A stretch of 64,000 nucleotides of DNA from Bacteroidaceae bacterium (GCA_017520935.1 JAFXEF010000053.1:102217-166216), one strand, 5' to 3'; shown: positions 17,896 to 29,470, counted from the stretch's first letter. Notes: generated by a model not told the origin, from the sequence alone. Program-made: numbers and translations.

Positions 17896-20194
17896 GAAAC
17901 GCTATATCTTACTTACTTTGGAATTGTGCTTCTTGGCATTCCTGACCAGTTGCGAACCACAAGTACCCGTCACACCCGAGGAAGAGATCGACCTAAGCAG
18001 TCTGCCCTACGGCCTCTCGGGCTATTCGCTCACAGACAATAGTACACCGAAGGCCGATGAGCCCTGCGTAATCTATTATAAGGCTGGTGACGGATTCCCT
18101 TTCAGTGGATACACCGAGGTGCTGTATGCACACATTGGCATCGTGGAGTTCGAGTGGAAGCACGTACCGGCCGACTGGAATACGAATTTGCCCCGATGTC
18201 GTTTTACCGCCACCGACGTGCCCGACGTATGGATGCTGCGCCTTGAGCCAAGCATCAGAGAGTGGTTCGGTGCCTCACTAACTGAGGTGATAAACAAGAT
18301 AGGTGTGGTGGTGCGCAATGCCGATGGCACACGCCAGACGGCCGACCTCTTCTGCACTGTGGAGGACCAGCACGGCACCGCCTACGATGAGGTAGAGCAT
18401 GCTGCAATGCCTGTAAACGTGTGCGAAGGTATCAACTATATAAATAAGAACACCGTCACCCTGGTTCTTAAAGATCGTGACAGCCAAGGCGGCAGCTACG
18501 ATCACGCCTACGTCATTGGCGATTTCAGCGATTGGGAGTACCAATCGGAGTATGCCATGAAGCGCGACGAGGAGGCAGGCACGTGGTGGTACACCTTCAC
18601 GCAGGTAGAGCCAGGCAAAGAATACCGTTTCCAATACCATCTGCACGATGCCGAGCGCGGCACCATACGCATCTGCGACCCTTACACCGAGATTGTATAC
18701 AGTGCCGATGACCACTGGATACCGGCAAGCACATACCCCGACATGCCCGCTTACCCTACCGCTACATCGGGACTCGTGGGAGCATTCCAGACCGCTCGCG
18801 AGAGCTATGCATGGCAGGCGGACTTCACCGTCAGCAACCCCGACGACCTCATCATCTACGAACTGCTCTTGCGCGACTTCTCTTCCACCAAGGACCTGAA
18901 GGGAGCGCTCGCCCGCCTCGACTACCTGGAGACATTGGGTATCAATGCCATCGAGCTGATGCCGGTGCAGGAGTTCGACGGCAACAACAGCTGGGGCTAC
19001 AACCCCTGCGCCTACTTCGCCATGGACAAGGCCTACGGCACACGCGAAATGTATAAGCAGTTCATCGACGAATGTCACAGCCGTGGCATCTCAGTGCTTC
19101 TCGATGTGGTATACAACCACGCCACCGGTGCGCACCCCATGGCCAAGCTCTATTGGAACACCACCGACAACTGTACCGCAGGGGATAATCCATGGTTCAA
19201 CGTCACAGCTCCCCACCCCTACAGTGTGTTCCACGACTGGAACCACGAGAATGCCGAGGTGCGCGAGCATGTAAAGCGCAATCTCGAGTATCTGCTCCGC
19301 GAGTACCGCTTCGACGGTTTCCGCTTCGACCTCACCAAGGGTTTCACCCAACGTCAATGTACTGAGTCCACCGCATCGAACTACGACCAAGGCCGTATCG
19401 ACGTGCTCACCGAGTACCATGATGCCATCAAGGCCGTAAGTCCCGAGGCTGTAGTGATACTCGAGCACTTCTGCTGCGATGCCGAAGAGCGTGCACTTGC
19501 CGAGGAGGGCATCAAAGTATGGCGCAACCTCAACAACAGCTATTGCCAATCGGCCATGGGCTACGTGGAGAACAGCAGCTTCAGCGGACTATGGACAGAC
19601 ACCTCCATGCCCTTCGGAGCCTACGTCGGCTTCATGGAGAGCCACGACGAGGAGCGTCTCATCTACAAGGCCAAGACCTGGGGCGCAGGCACCATCGCAC
19701 AGTCGCTCAATGAGCAGATGCAGCGTGCCGCCATGGGTGCTGCCTTCTTCTTCACCGTGCCTGGTCCGAAGATGATATGGCAGTTTGGCGAACTCGGCTA
19801 CGACTACTCCATCGAAGAGAATGGACGCACGGGCGAGAAGCCCCTACGTTGGGACTATCTTGATATGCCCGAGCGCCGTGCCCTCTACGATGCCTATGCC
19901 CAGCTCATCACCTTCCGAAGAGAGCATCCCCAGTTCTTCACCAGCGAGGCCGACTTCACGTGGAAGGTATCCACATCGTATTGGACCACAGGACGCCACA
20001 TCAGCTGCGTAGCCGGCGAAGAGGCCTTCGTGGTAGTGGGCAACCCCGACACCCGCGAACAAGTCATCACCGTGACCTTCCCCATCGAGGGCACGTGGAG
20101 AAACTATTTTGAGTCCGCAGAGAGCTACACCGGCACAACGACCACGGTGACCCTTGGCGCGGGAGAGTACAGATTATATTTAATGGACAATTGA
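17894..20194 (+). CDS. Surface GH13 alpha-amylase-type lipoprotein with CBM48-like domain
   Basis: 766 residues. The lipobox is LTSC (Cys near 20). An N-terminal region (about 40-170) of beta type is followed by a CBM48-like module (YVIGDFSDWEYQSEYAMKRD, about 205-260) and a GH13 barrel from about 310. The catalytic triad is complete: nucleophile D479 (GFRFDLTKG), acid/base E524 (VVILEHF) and D585 (ESHDEERL). It would cut alpha-1,4 (or, given the CBM48, possibly alpha-1,6) bonds of starch at the surface, the role of SusG in the classical system. Subfamily and linkage cannot be fixed by eye. It lies between the binding protein and a second GH13 gene, 75 bp upstream of the latter. Confidence 0.88.
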   Translation: MKRYILLTLELCFLAFLTSCEPQVPVTPEEEIDLSSLPYGLSGYSLTDNSTPKADEPCVIYYKAGDGFPFSGYTEVLYAHIGIVEFEWKHVPADWNTNLPRCRFTATDVPDVWMLRLEPSIREWFGASLTEVINKIGVVVRNADGTRQTADLFCTVEDQHGTAYDEVEHAAMPVNVCEGINYINKNTVTLVLKDRDSQGGSYDHAYVIGDFSDWEYQSEYAMKRDEEAGTWWYTFTQVEPGKEYRFQYHLHDAERGTIRICDPYTEIVYSADDHWIPASTYPDMPAYPTATSGLVGAFQTARESYAWQADFTVSNPDDLIIYELLLRDFSSTKDLKGALARLDYLETLGINAIELMPVQEFDGNNSWGYNPCAYFAMDKAYGTREMYKQFIDECHSRGISVLLDVVYNHATGAHPMAKLYWNTTDNCTAGDNPWFNVTAPHPYSVFHDWNHENAEVREHVKRNLEYLLREYRFDGFRFDLTKGFTQRQCTESTASNYDQGRIDVLTEYHDAIKAVSPEAVVILEHFCCDAEERALAEEGIKVWRNLNNSYCQSAMGYVENSSFSGLWTDTSMPFGAYVGFMESHDEERLIYKAKTWGAGTIAQSLNEQMQRAAMGAAFFFTVPGPKMIWQFGELGYDYSIEENGRTGEKPLRWDYLDMPERRALYDAYAQLITFRREHPQFFTSEADFTWKVSTSYWTTGRHISCVAGEEAFVVVGNPDTREQVITVTFPIEGTWRNYFESAESYTGTTTTVTLGAGEYRLYLMDN

Positions 20195-20243
20195 CTATAA
20201 CATTCTCAGACTTCTCCGAGCACTCTGAGTACTCCAATAAAGC

Positions 20244-20271
20244 AACAAATAACTCATAACACACAACTCAT
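20244..20271 (+). repeat. Four heptads running into a start codon
   Basis: AACAAAT, AACTCAT, AACACAC, AACTCAT in tandem (28 bp); the last unit supplies the AT of the ATG at 20270. Same unit and placement as at 17875. Confidence 0.55.
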
Positions 20272-23200
20272 GAAAAAACTATTCTGGGTATTCTTAGCAG
20301 CCATACTGATGACAGGCTGTACCGGTAACAAACAGCAACCCACGGCGGACGCCACCGACTGGGGCAACACCGTAGTGTACGAAATGAATGTACGTCAATA
20401 CACTCCCGAGGGCACCTTTGCCGCTGCTCAGCGCGAGCTGCCCCGACTCAAGGAGTTGGGCATCGACGTAGTATGGCTCATGCCCATCTATCCCATCGGT
20501 GTAGAGGGGCGTAAGGGCACCTTAGGCTCATACTACGCCATCAAGGACTATACCGACATCAACCCCGAGTTTGGCACGTTGGCCGACTTCGACAACTTCC
20601 TTGCCGAGGCTCACCGTCTGGGTTTGAAGGTCATCATCGACTGGGTTGCCAACCACACCTCGCCCGATGCACGCTGGGTGACCGAATCGCCCGCCTCATG
20701 GTATGAGCGCGATGCGCAGGGCGGACTTACCTATACGGCCGACTGGAGCGACACGGCCAACCTCAACTATGCCGATGAGGGTATGGTGAAGGGCATGCAA
20801 GAGGCCATGCACTTCTGGCTACAGCGTGGAGTCGATGGTTTCCGCTGCGATATGGCTTGCGAGGTACCCCTCACCTTCTGGGAAGAGACCATCAAGGGCA
20901 TCAAGGCACAGTACCCCAATGTCTTCATGCTCGCCGAGGGCGAAGAACCTCTCCTACAGAGCCAGTGTGGCTTCCACTCCTCCTACTCTTGGGAACTACA
21001 CCACATGATGAACGATATTGCCAAGGGCAACAAGAACATCGACGACCTGGTATCCTATATCAAGAAGGACACCGAGCGCCACCCCGAGGGTGCCTACCGC
21101 CTCATGTTCATCACCAACCACGACGAGAACTCCTGGGCCGGCACCGAATTTGAGCGTATGGGCAATGCCGTGCAGGCGATGGCCGTGCTCACCTTCACCC
21201 TGCCAGGCGGACAACCGCTCATCTATACTGGTCAGGAGATGGGATGGGACCACCGCTTCCAGTTCTTCGAGAAAGACCCCATCCCTGCATGGGAGCAGAA
21301 TGCGCATACCGGCTTCTACCGCGACCTCATCGCCTTCAAGCATAGCAACCCAGCCCTGAGCGCAGGCATCGGCCATGGCGAGTTTGAGATTATCAGCACT
21401 GACAACAACACCCTCACCTTCACCCGCTCGGTACCGGGCAACAAGGTAGAGGTATCGGTACAGCTCGAGGCTCCCTGGCGTTGGGAGTACCGCACCGTGT
21501 GCGACCCCGTAGACCGCGTGGAGCCGCTCTCCTGGTGGACTGGCATGAACACACCCCTACAGCTGATGATTCATGGTACCGACATCGCCTCCTACGACCT
21601 CACCATCGAGGGCGGCGAGGGCGTGCAAATAGCCAAGGTACATGAGGCCGAGAGCCCCAACTACCTGTTTGTCGATGTCACCATCGATGCCAAGGCACAG
21701 CCCGGTACCTACAATCTCGTCTTCACCAAAGAGGGCAAGGAGTTCCGCTACCCCTACCAGCTGCAGGCACGTCGCGAAGGCTCTGCCGAGCGCACCAGCT
21801 TCACCACGGCCGACATGGTGTACCTGCTCATGCCCGACCGCTTTGCCAATGGCGACCCCTCGAACGACTCTACCCCCGACACCGATGACAAGGCCGACCG
21901 CGATGCCTTCTTCGGACGCCACGGTGGCGACATCCAGGGTATCATCGACCACCTCGACTACATCGCCGACCTCGGTGCCACAGCTATATGGTCCACTCCC
22001 CTGCTACTCGACAATGCGCCCAAGGAGTCGTACCACGGCTATGCCGCCTCTGACTACTATCAGATAGACCCGCGCTTCGGCAGCAATGCCCTCTATCGCG
22101 AACTCGTGTCGAAGGCCCACGACAAGGGCATCAAGATGATTATGGACATCGTCACCAACCACTGCGGCACCGAGCACTGGTGGATGCAGGACCTCCCCTT
22201 CCACGACTGGATACACCAATTCGATACCTACACCGGCACCAACATCTGCTTCTCCACCAACATGGATCCCAACGCCTCAAAGCAGGACCTCTACATCCAG
22301 GAGAGCGGCTGGTTTGTGCCCTCGATGGTTGATATGAACCTCAACAACGAATATACCCTACGCTACTTCATCCAGTGGGCTATCTGGTGGATCGAGTATG
22401 CCGACCTCGACGGCCTGCGTGTGGACACCTACCCCTACAACGAGAAGGAGCCCATGAGCCGCTGGTGCGAGGCATTGATGCGCGAGTACCCCAACTTCAA
22501 TATCGTGGGCGAGTGCTGGACCTCCTCGGCTCCACAGCTGGCCTACTGGCAGGGCGGCAATGCCAATAAGGATGGCTTCGACTCACACCTGCGTGCCATC
22601 ATGGACTTTCCCCTCCACGATGCCATGCGTGCCGGACTCGCCGAGCGCAACCCCGGCTGGGGACAGGGCATGACGCGTGTGTATGACTGTCTGTCACACG
22701 ACTTCCTCTACCATGATCTCTCCAACATGATGATCTTCGCCGGCAACCACGACACCGACCGTCTGGGCGATGTCGTAGGGCGCAATCCCAACAAGACCGC
22801 AATGGCCCTTGCTATGCTGGCCACCATGCGCGGCATCCCGCAGCTCTTTGCCGGCGACGAGATGATGTTCGTATCCAAAGACCCCAGCCAAGGCCATGGC
22901 GGTCTGCGTGTCGACTTCCCCGGCGGTTGGCCTGGTGACAAAGTCAATCTCTTCACTCCCGAGGGACGCGAAAAGGATTCCCTCTCTCCCGCCTCTCTGC
23001 TCCACAATTACGCACGCAAGCTCTTCCAGTGGCGCAAGACCAAGGAGGTTATCCATAACGGAAAGACCCTCCACTTCATGACCCGCGACAACACCTACGC
23101 CTACTTCCGCTACAATGATGATGAGGCGGTATTCGTATACATTAACAACTCACAGGAAGCCAAGCGCATCCCTTGGGATTATTATTCAGAGATTACCCAA

Positions 23201-23308
23201 AGCCTCACCAATGGCCGCAATGTCATCACGGGTGAGCCCATCACATTCTCTAAAAACACGTACGTTGCTTCTGAGGCTGCCCTGGTGGTGGAGTTTAAGA
23301 GAAAGTAA
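20270..23308 (+). CDS. Lipoprotein with two complete GH13 domains (alpha-amylase + neopullulanase-like)
   Basis: 1012 residues, lipobox MTGC (Cys 17). The first barrel (about 30-390) has its triad at D194 (GFRCDMA), E223 (MLAEGEE) and D285 (TNHDENS). A beta-sandwich like the neopullulanase N-domain follows (about 420-510, LMIHGTDIASYDLTIEGG). The second barrel (about 515-930) has D719 (GLRVDTYP), E748 (IVGECW) and D828 (GNHDTDR) and a C-terminal beta domain. The second half matches the layout of SusA, the periplasmic neopullulanase; the first is a plain amylase-like module without its own C-terminal sandwich. Both sets of catalytic residues are intact, so this is likely a bifunctional enzyme. 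Expected substrates are maltodextrins and pullulan-like branches. Confidence 0.88.
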   Translation: MKKLFWVFLAAILMTGCTGNKQQPTADATDWGNTVVYEMNVRQYTPEGTFAAAQRELPRLKELGIDVVWLMPIYPIGVEGRKGTLGSYYAIKDYTDINPEFGTLADFDNFLAEAHRLGLKVIIDWVANHTSPDARWVTESPASWYERDAQGGLTYTADWSDTANLNYADEGMVKGMQEAMHFWLQRGVDGFRCDMACEVPLTFWEETIKGIKAQYPNVFMLAEGEEPLLQSQCGFHSSYSWELHHMMNDIAKGNKNIDDLVSYIKKDTERHPEGAYRLMFITNHDENSWAGTEFERMGNAVQAMAVLTFTLPGGQPLIYTGQEMGWDHRFQFFEKDPIPAWEQNAHTGFYRDLIAFKHSNPALSAGIGHGEFEIISTDNNTLTFTRSVPGNKVEVSVQLEAPWRWEYRTVCDPVDRVEPLSWWTGMNTPLQLMIHGTDIASYDLTIEGGEGVQIAKVHEAESPNYLFVDVTIDAKAQPGTYNLVFTKEGKEFRYPYQLQARREGSAERTSFTTADMVYLLMPDRFANGDPSNDSTPDTDDKADRDAFFGRHGGDIQGIIDHLDYIADLGATAIWSTPLLLDNAPKESYHGYAASDYYQIDPRFGSNALYRELVSKAHDKGIKMIMDIVTNHCGTEHWWMQDLPFHDWIHQFDTYTGTNICFSTNMDPNASKQDLYIQESGWFVPSMVDMNLNNEYTLRYFIQWAIWWIEYADLDGLRVDTYPYNEKEPMSRWCEALMREYPNFNIVGECWTSSAPQLAYWQGGNANKDGFDSHLRAIMDFPLHDAMRAGLAERNPGWGQGMTRVYDCLSHDFLYHDLSNMMIFAGNHDTDRLGDVVGRNPNKTAMALAMLATMRGIPQLFAGDEMMFVSKDPSQGHGGLRVDFPGGWPGDKVNLFTPEGREKDSLSPASLLHNYARKLFQWRKTKEVIHNGKTLHFMTRDNTYAYFRYNDDEAVFVYINNSQEAKRIPWDYYSEITQSLTNGRNVITGEPITFSKNTYVASEAALVVEFKRK

Positions 23309-23314
23309 TTTTAG

Positions 23315-25576
<2,262 letters not shown>

Positions 25577-25603
25577 AAGACAACAAATAATATAACAGTC
25601 ATC

Positions 25604-25636
25604 CCATACACTCCTTCGCATTGAAAGAGTGTATGG
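25604..25636 (+). terminator. Terminator of the starch locus
   Basis: CCATACACTC (25604-25613) pairs perfectly with GAGTGTATGG (25627-25636). It lies 28 bp after the GH97 stop codon. The T-content downstream is modest. Confidence 0.6.
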
Positions 25637-25649
25637 TTGCTGAACTATT

Positions 25650-25717
25650 CTATATTCCAAGACTAGCAATATATATTCCAAGACTGGCAATATTCATTCC
25701 AAGACTTGGAATATTCC
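25650..25717. repeat. 21-bp tandem repeat with CCAAG-TTGG core (three units)
   Basis: TTCCAAGACT recurs at 25655, 25676 and 25697, a period of exactly 21 bp. The last unit is a full palindrome, TTCCAAGACTTGGAA (25697-25711). It sits between two converging genes. A related array with the same period lies at 50661-50746. Confidence 0.75.
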
Positions 25718-25777
25718 TTTTATCGAGGTACTAATTTTTGTTTCTTGGTGCAGTTTGTTGGTTGTATCCGAGAGGCG

Positions 25778-27067
25778 TCACTTGCACCGACGGAGCAGTT
25801 CCTTGAGGCGGGCGTGCAGGTGCTTGGCCCGTGTCCATTGCCAGTCGCTCCAGGTGTGGAGGGCGAAGGCGTTGTAGTCGTAGAAGAAGGCTACGGCAGG
25901 CAACAGCAGGAGGATAGCCAGCAAGGCGGGCACCAGAGGCAGGGTGCACAGGGCCACGATGCTCCAGATGATGATGAGCAGGGGCCACAGGGCGAGGTTC
26001 ACACCCAGGCGGGCGGTGTTGCTGAAGGCCTTGTCCTTGAGCTTGCTTACGATGCAGTGGGAGGTCACCCATGAAGGCAGGGTCACTACTGCACAGAAGA
26101 GGTAGTAGGGCAAAGCGCAAAGCAGAGCCACGGTGTTGCCGATGGAGGCGACGAGGGGGTGCTTATGTCCGGTGGACGAGGGGTGTATGCGGCGTAGGCG
26201 ACGCTCCTTCTTGAATGCCAGGGCATCGGCATAGAGGGCTTGGGCAGCCTCGGGGTCGCCGTCGGTCTTCTCCACGATGTGGGCGATGGCGGCACGGTTG
26301 AGGGTGAGGCGCTCGGCAGGCGACAGGGGGGCCGACTGGGCGGTACATAGCTTGGTGAGCTCCCAACGGGCATCGTAGGCCTCAGTGTCGGGCACGAAGG
26401 CGATGAGCTCGCTCATGCGGCGGGCCAGTTCCTCGCGTAGCATGGCCAGCAGACGGGCTGGGGTGACCTCACCCTCGTGCTGGCGCACGAACTCGGTGAC
26501 GTTGATGGGCTTGCCGTAGGTAACTACCACGTCGGATCGGTAGCGGAAGTAGCGGCTGTACTCTATACCGGTGGGCACGATGTATACGGGTTTCTCATGG
26601 CCAAACTGCTTGTTGGCCTCAAGGGCGATGTGGAAGATGCCTTTGCTCAGTCCCATGAGCGAGTGCTTGGGGCGGTGTGTGGCCTCGGGAAAGAGAGCCA
26701 GCGGATAGCGGTGGCGGAGCACATCGACGCACTTGCGTATGATTTCCTCGTTCTGCTTCACGGCAGCATAGCCATCGCGGATGCGGTAGATAGGCAGCAT
26801 CTTGAGGAAGGTGAACACCTTCTGCAGGAGGGGGCGGCGGAAGATGTCGGCACGTGTCATGAAGACGGTGGCGCGATTCATCGAGCGGAGTATCACCAAG
26901 GGGTCGAGCAACGCATTGGTGTGGTTGCTACCGATGATGACGGCCCCGTCTCTGGGCAGGTTTTCCTTGCCTCGCACGACAAGGCGGCGCATCGATAGGC
27001 TGATGATAGGGTTTACCCACAGGCTGCGCAGAAGCGCATATCCGAAGTTTTTATTATAGACTTGCAC
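25778..27067 (-). CDS. PlsC-like 1-acyl-glycerol-3-phosphate acyltransferase
   Basis: 429 residues from a GTG at 27067. The acyltransferase motifs are present: block I NHTNALLD (H near 49, D near 54), a GYAAVKQNEE region, and block III FPEATHR near 130. After about residue 290 there are two to three hydrophobic segments (LLCALPYYLFCAVVTLPSWV; LWPLLIIIWSIVALCTLPLV) that anchor the protein in the inner membrane. It would acylate lysophosphatidate or a related lipid in membrane phospholipid synthesis. The C-terminal membrane extension makes it longer than a typical PlsC. A heptad inverted repeat begins 9 bp upstream of the start. It may be co-transcribed with the symporter gene upstream (27161-28120). 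Confidence 0.85.
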   Translation of the reverse strand: MQVYNKNFGYALLRSLWVNPIISLSMRRLVVRGKENLPRDGAVIIGSNHTNALLDPLVILRSMNRATVFMTRADIFRRPLLQKVFTFLKMLPIYRIRDGYAAVKQNEEIIRKCVDVLRHRYPLALFPEATHRPKHSLMGLSKGIFHIALEANKQFGHEKPVYIVPTGIEYSRYFRYRSDVVVTYGKPINVTEFVRQHEGEVTPARLLAMLREELARRMSELIAFVPDTEAYDARWELTKLCTAQSAPLSPAERLTLNRAAIAHIVEKTDGDPEAAQALYADALAFKKERRLRRIHPSSTGHKHPLVASIGNTVALLCALPYYLFCAVVTLPSWVTSHCIVSKLKDKAFSNTARLGVNLALWPLLIIIWSIVALCTLPLVPALLAILLLLPAVAFFYDYNAFALHTWSDWQWTRAKHLHARLKELLRRCK

Positions 27068-27075
27068 GGGATTTC

Positions 27076-27155
27076 AATTAGGAATTAGGAGTTAGGAATT
27101 ACCATCCGGATGGATACGGCTCGGAGCCTCAACTCCTAATTCCTAACTCCTAATT
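27076..27155. repeat. Inverted heptad element, 4 + 4 units
   Basis: Left arm 27076-27103 is four 7-bp units (AATTAGG, AATTAGG, AGTTAGG, AATTACC). Right arm 27128-27155 is four inverted units (CTCAACT, CCTAATT, CCTAACT, CCTAATT). Between them is a 24-bp core, and CCATCCGGATGG at 27102-27113 is a perfect palindrome spanning the left junction. The element fills the gap between two minus-strand genes. Confidence 0.8.
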
Positions 27156-27160
27156 AGTTT

Positions 27161-28120
27161 TTACTCTTTCCACTTATACTTATCGCGGAGGCGGAAGATG
27201 CCCGCGACAGTGAGGCCTGCAATGATATGCCAGATGCCCCACCATGCGGTAATGATGAGCATGCCGCCATTCTGCAGTTCGGGCGGGAAGATGTTGGGGT
27301 TGAACAGGAGGATGAGTCCGAGGCCTGAGTTCTGGATACCCATCTCGATGGTGATGGCGCGGCGGTCGGGGCGCGGCAAGCCTGAGAGTTCACCGAGCCA
27401 ATAGCCGGTAAAGAGTATCAAACCGTTGTGGATGAACACGATAAGGACAACCCACTTGAGGTACTTCACGAAGATGTCAAAGTTGTTCCAAAACGAAATA
27501 AGCACCATAGCGAGGAACACCACGATGGAGAGGTACTGCAAGGGCTTGTTGAGCGCCTTGGCCACCTTCGGGGCATAGTGTGTGGTGAGGACGCCCAATG
27601 CCAAGGGCACGCCGAGCAGAATGAACACCGTGACAAAGATGTCCCAGATAGGGATGGTGAGCGTCTGCAATGCATCGGCCGCATGGCGATTGAGGTAGCG
27701 CACATAGAGGCTGCCCCAGATGGCAAAGTTGGCCGGTGTGGTGACGATGGCCGCCGTAGTGGTCACGGCCGACATCGATACCGAGAGCTCGCGGTTACCT
27801 CTTGAGATGGAGGTGATGAAGTTAGACACGTTGCCTCCCGGACAAGAGCCCACCAGAATCATACCCATAGCCACCATCGGGGTGATATGCTTGTGGAAGA
27901 TGATAATCAAGAGGAATGTGATTGCGGGAATCAGTATCCATTGACCAATAAGGCCCACGAGGATTGACTTGGGTTCGCGGAATACCTTGGCAAAGGTGCC
28001 CGGCTTGATGCCGAGGGCTACGCCGTACATGACGACGGCCAAAGCGATGTTCAACAAATCCATACCGGATTTGCTGAAGTTGATCTTTACGGGGTCGAGG
28101 TTTAGTAGTTGTTCGTACAT
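27161..28120 (-). CDS. Bile acid:sodium symporter family (SBF) membrane protein
   Basis: 319 residues with about nine or ten membrane segments. GSCPGGNVSNFITSISRGNRELSV (split here as GSCPGGNVSNF and ITSISRGNRELSV) is the conserved helix-4 crossover motif of the SBF/BASS family, and ITIEMGIQNSGLGLILL is the second crossover motif with the sodium-binding E-x-x-x-Q-N-S pattern. The protein should couple uptake of an organic anion to sodium in the inner membrane. Substrates of bacterial relatives include bile acids, pantoate and pyruvate; none can be chosen from sequence. It lies downstream of pta-ackA on the same strand, separated by a CT-rich repeat. Confidence 0.88.
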   Translation of the reverse strand: MYEQLLNLDPVKINFSKSGMDLLNIALAVVMYGVALGIKPGTFAKVFREPKSILVGLIGQWILIPAITFLLIIIFHKHITPMVAMGMILVGSCPGGNVSNFITSISRGNRELSVSMSAVTTTAAIVTTPANFAIWGSLYVRYLNRHAADALQTLTIPIWDIFVTVFILLGVPLALGVLTTHYAPKVAKALNKPLQYLSIVVFLAMVLISFWNNFDIFVKYLKWVVLIVFIHNGLILFTGYWLGELSGLPRPDRRAITIEMGIQNSGLGLILLFNPNIFPPELQNGGMLIITAWWGIWHIIAGLTVAGIFRLRDKYKWKE

Positions 28121-28130
28121 AAGGAAGAGG

Positions 28131-28270
28131 CCTCCCCTACCCCCTCCTAAGGAGGGAAACTCCAGTCCTCAGGAAGGTGGGAATAGGCATATCTAAAATG
28201 TTTGTACTATGTAAAATAATCTCAACGATGTCTGTAAGCCCCCTCCTTGAGAGTTAAGGGTTGGGGAAGG
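28131..28270. repeat. CT-rich/GA-rich inverted element between ackA and symporter gene
   Basis: A C-rich arm with small palindrome (CCTCCTAAGGAGGG) starts at 28131, 10 bp from the symporter start. The G-rich arm (28239-28270, CCTCCTTGAGAG then GGGTTGGGGAAGG) abuts the ackA stop. Similar pairs occur at 29481 and 52277. Confidence 0.65.
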
Positions 28271-28276
28271 TTCCTT

Positions 28277-29470
28277 TTACAGCAAATTCATCGTATCAGT
28301 AGCGATCATCAGCTCCTCGTCGGTGGGGATGACTACCACTTTCACTTTTGAGTCTGGTGTAGAGATTACAGCCTCCTGGCCACGCAAACCCTTGTTCTTC
28401 TGAACGTCGAGTTCTACGCCCATAAATTCGAGACCACGGCATACGGCCTCGCGGGTGTTGTCCTGGTTCTCGCCTACACCACCGGTGAAGAGGATAACGT
28501 CGACACCCCCCATAGCTGCAGCGTACGAACCGATGTACTTACGGATGCGGTACTCATACATATTGAGTGCGAGAGTAGCGCGGGGGTTGCCTGCATCTAC
28601 GGCAGCACAGATCTCGCGCATGTCAGAAGACACGCCAGAGATACCCTGAACGCCTGATTTCTTGTTCAGGAGGTTAGAGATGCCTGTAGCGTCCAAGCCC
28701 TCCTTTTCCATAATGAAGGTCACGGCACCACCGTCGATATCGCCGCTGCGGGTACCCATCATGAGGCCTTCGAGCGGAGTAAGACCCATGCTGGTGTCTA
28801 CACACTTGCCATCCACTACGGCCGAGATAGACGCACCATTACCGATGTGGCAAGTGATAATCTTAGTGCCTTCGGGCTTGATGCCGAGGAACTCACATAC
28901 GCGCTGTGACACGTAGCGGTGTGAAGTTCCATGGAAGCCATAGCGACGAACGCCATACTTCTCGTACAGCTCGTAGGGAACGGCATACATATAGGCATAG
29001 TCGGGCATAGTCTGATGGAAAGCTGTGTCGAACACGCCCACCTGAGGAATCTCGGGAAGCAGTGCGGTGATAGCGTTCACACCCTTGAGGTTGGCGGGGT
29101 TGTGCAGAGGAGCCAAGTCATTGCAAGCCTCAAAAGCTGCCAACACCTCCTCATTAAGGAGTACCGACTGGCTGAACTTCTCACCACCGTGTACCATACG
29201 GTGACCTACTGCATCAAGCTCGTCGAGCGATTTCAATGCGCCATACTCAGCACCTGTGAGTGTCTGCAGGATAAACTCCACACCAGCGGTGTGCTCCTGG
29301 ATGTCTTTTTCGAGTACCACCTTCTCGCCATTGGGCAAGGTCAACTTAAGGAATGAGCCTGGAAGGCCGATTTTCTCGATACCGCCCTGTGCGAGTACCG
29401 ATTGGGTGTCCATCTCGAAGAGTTTATACTTGATGGATGAACTACCGCAATTTAATACGAGGATTTTCAT
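28277..29470 (-). CDS. ackA: Acetate kinase
   Basis: 397 residues, the usual length. It converts acetyl phosphate and ADP to acetate and ATP. The ASKHA-fold motifs are clear: N-terminal ILVLNCGSSSIKYKLF, the GHRMVHGGEKF substrate loop near residue 88, the catalytic Asp in GVFDTAFHQTMP near 145, RYGFHGTSHRYVS near 175, HIGNGAS, and FTGGVGENQD near 325. It lies downstream of pta on the same strand with 224 bp between, the normal pairing for acetate fermentation. The intervening DNA holds a CT-rich inverted element, so the two genes may be uncoupled in expression. Confidence 0.98.
   Translation of the reverse strand: MKILVLNCGSSSIKYKLFEMDTQSVLAQGGIEKIGLPGSFLKLTLPNGEKVVLEKDIQEHTAGVEFILQTLTGAEYGALKSLDELDAVGHRMVHGGEKFSQSVLLNEEVLAAFEACNDLAPLHNPANLKGVNAITALLPEIPQVGVFDTAFHQTMPDYAYMYAVPYELYEKYGVRRYGFHGTSHRYVSQRVCEFLGIKPEGTKIITCHIGNGASISAVVDGKCVDTSMGLTPLEGLMMGTRSGDIDGGAVTFIMEKEGLDATGISNLLNKKSGVQGISGVSSDMREICAAVDAGNPRATLALNMYEYRIRKYIGSYAAAMGGVDVILFTGGVGENQDNTREAVCRGLEFMGVELDVQKNKGLRGQEAVISTPDSKVKVVVIPTDEELMIATDTMNLL

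Noticed and set aside
20205..20229. Terminator between the two GH13 genes (CTCAGA...TCTGAG)
   Set aside because: Only six pairs with a 13-nt loop and no T-run; too weak, though it shares GAGTACTC with the strong terminator at 54136.
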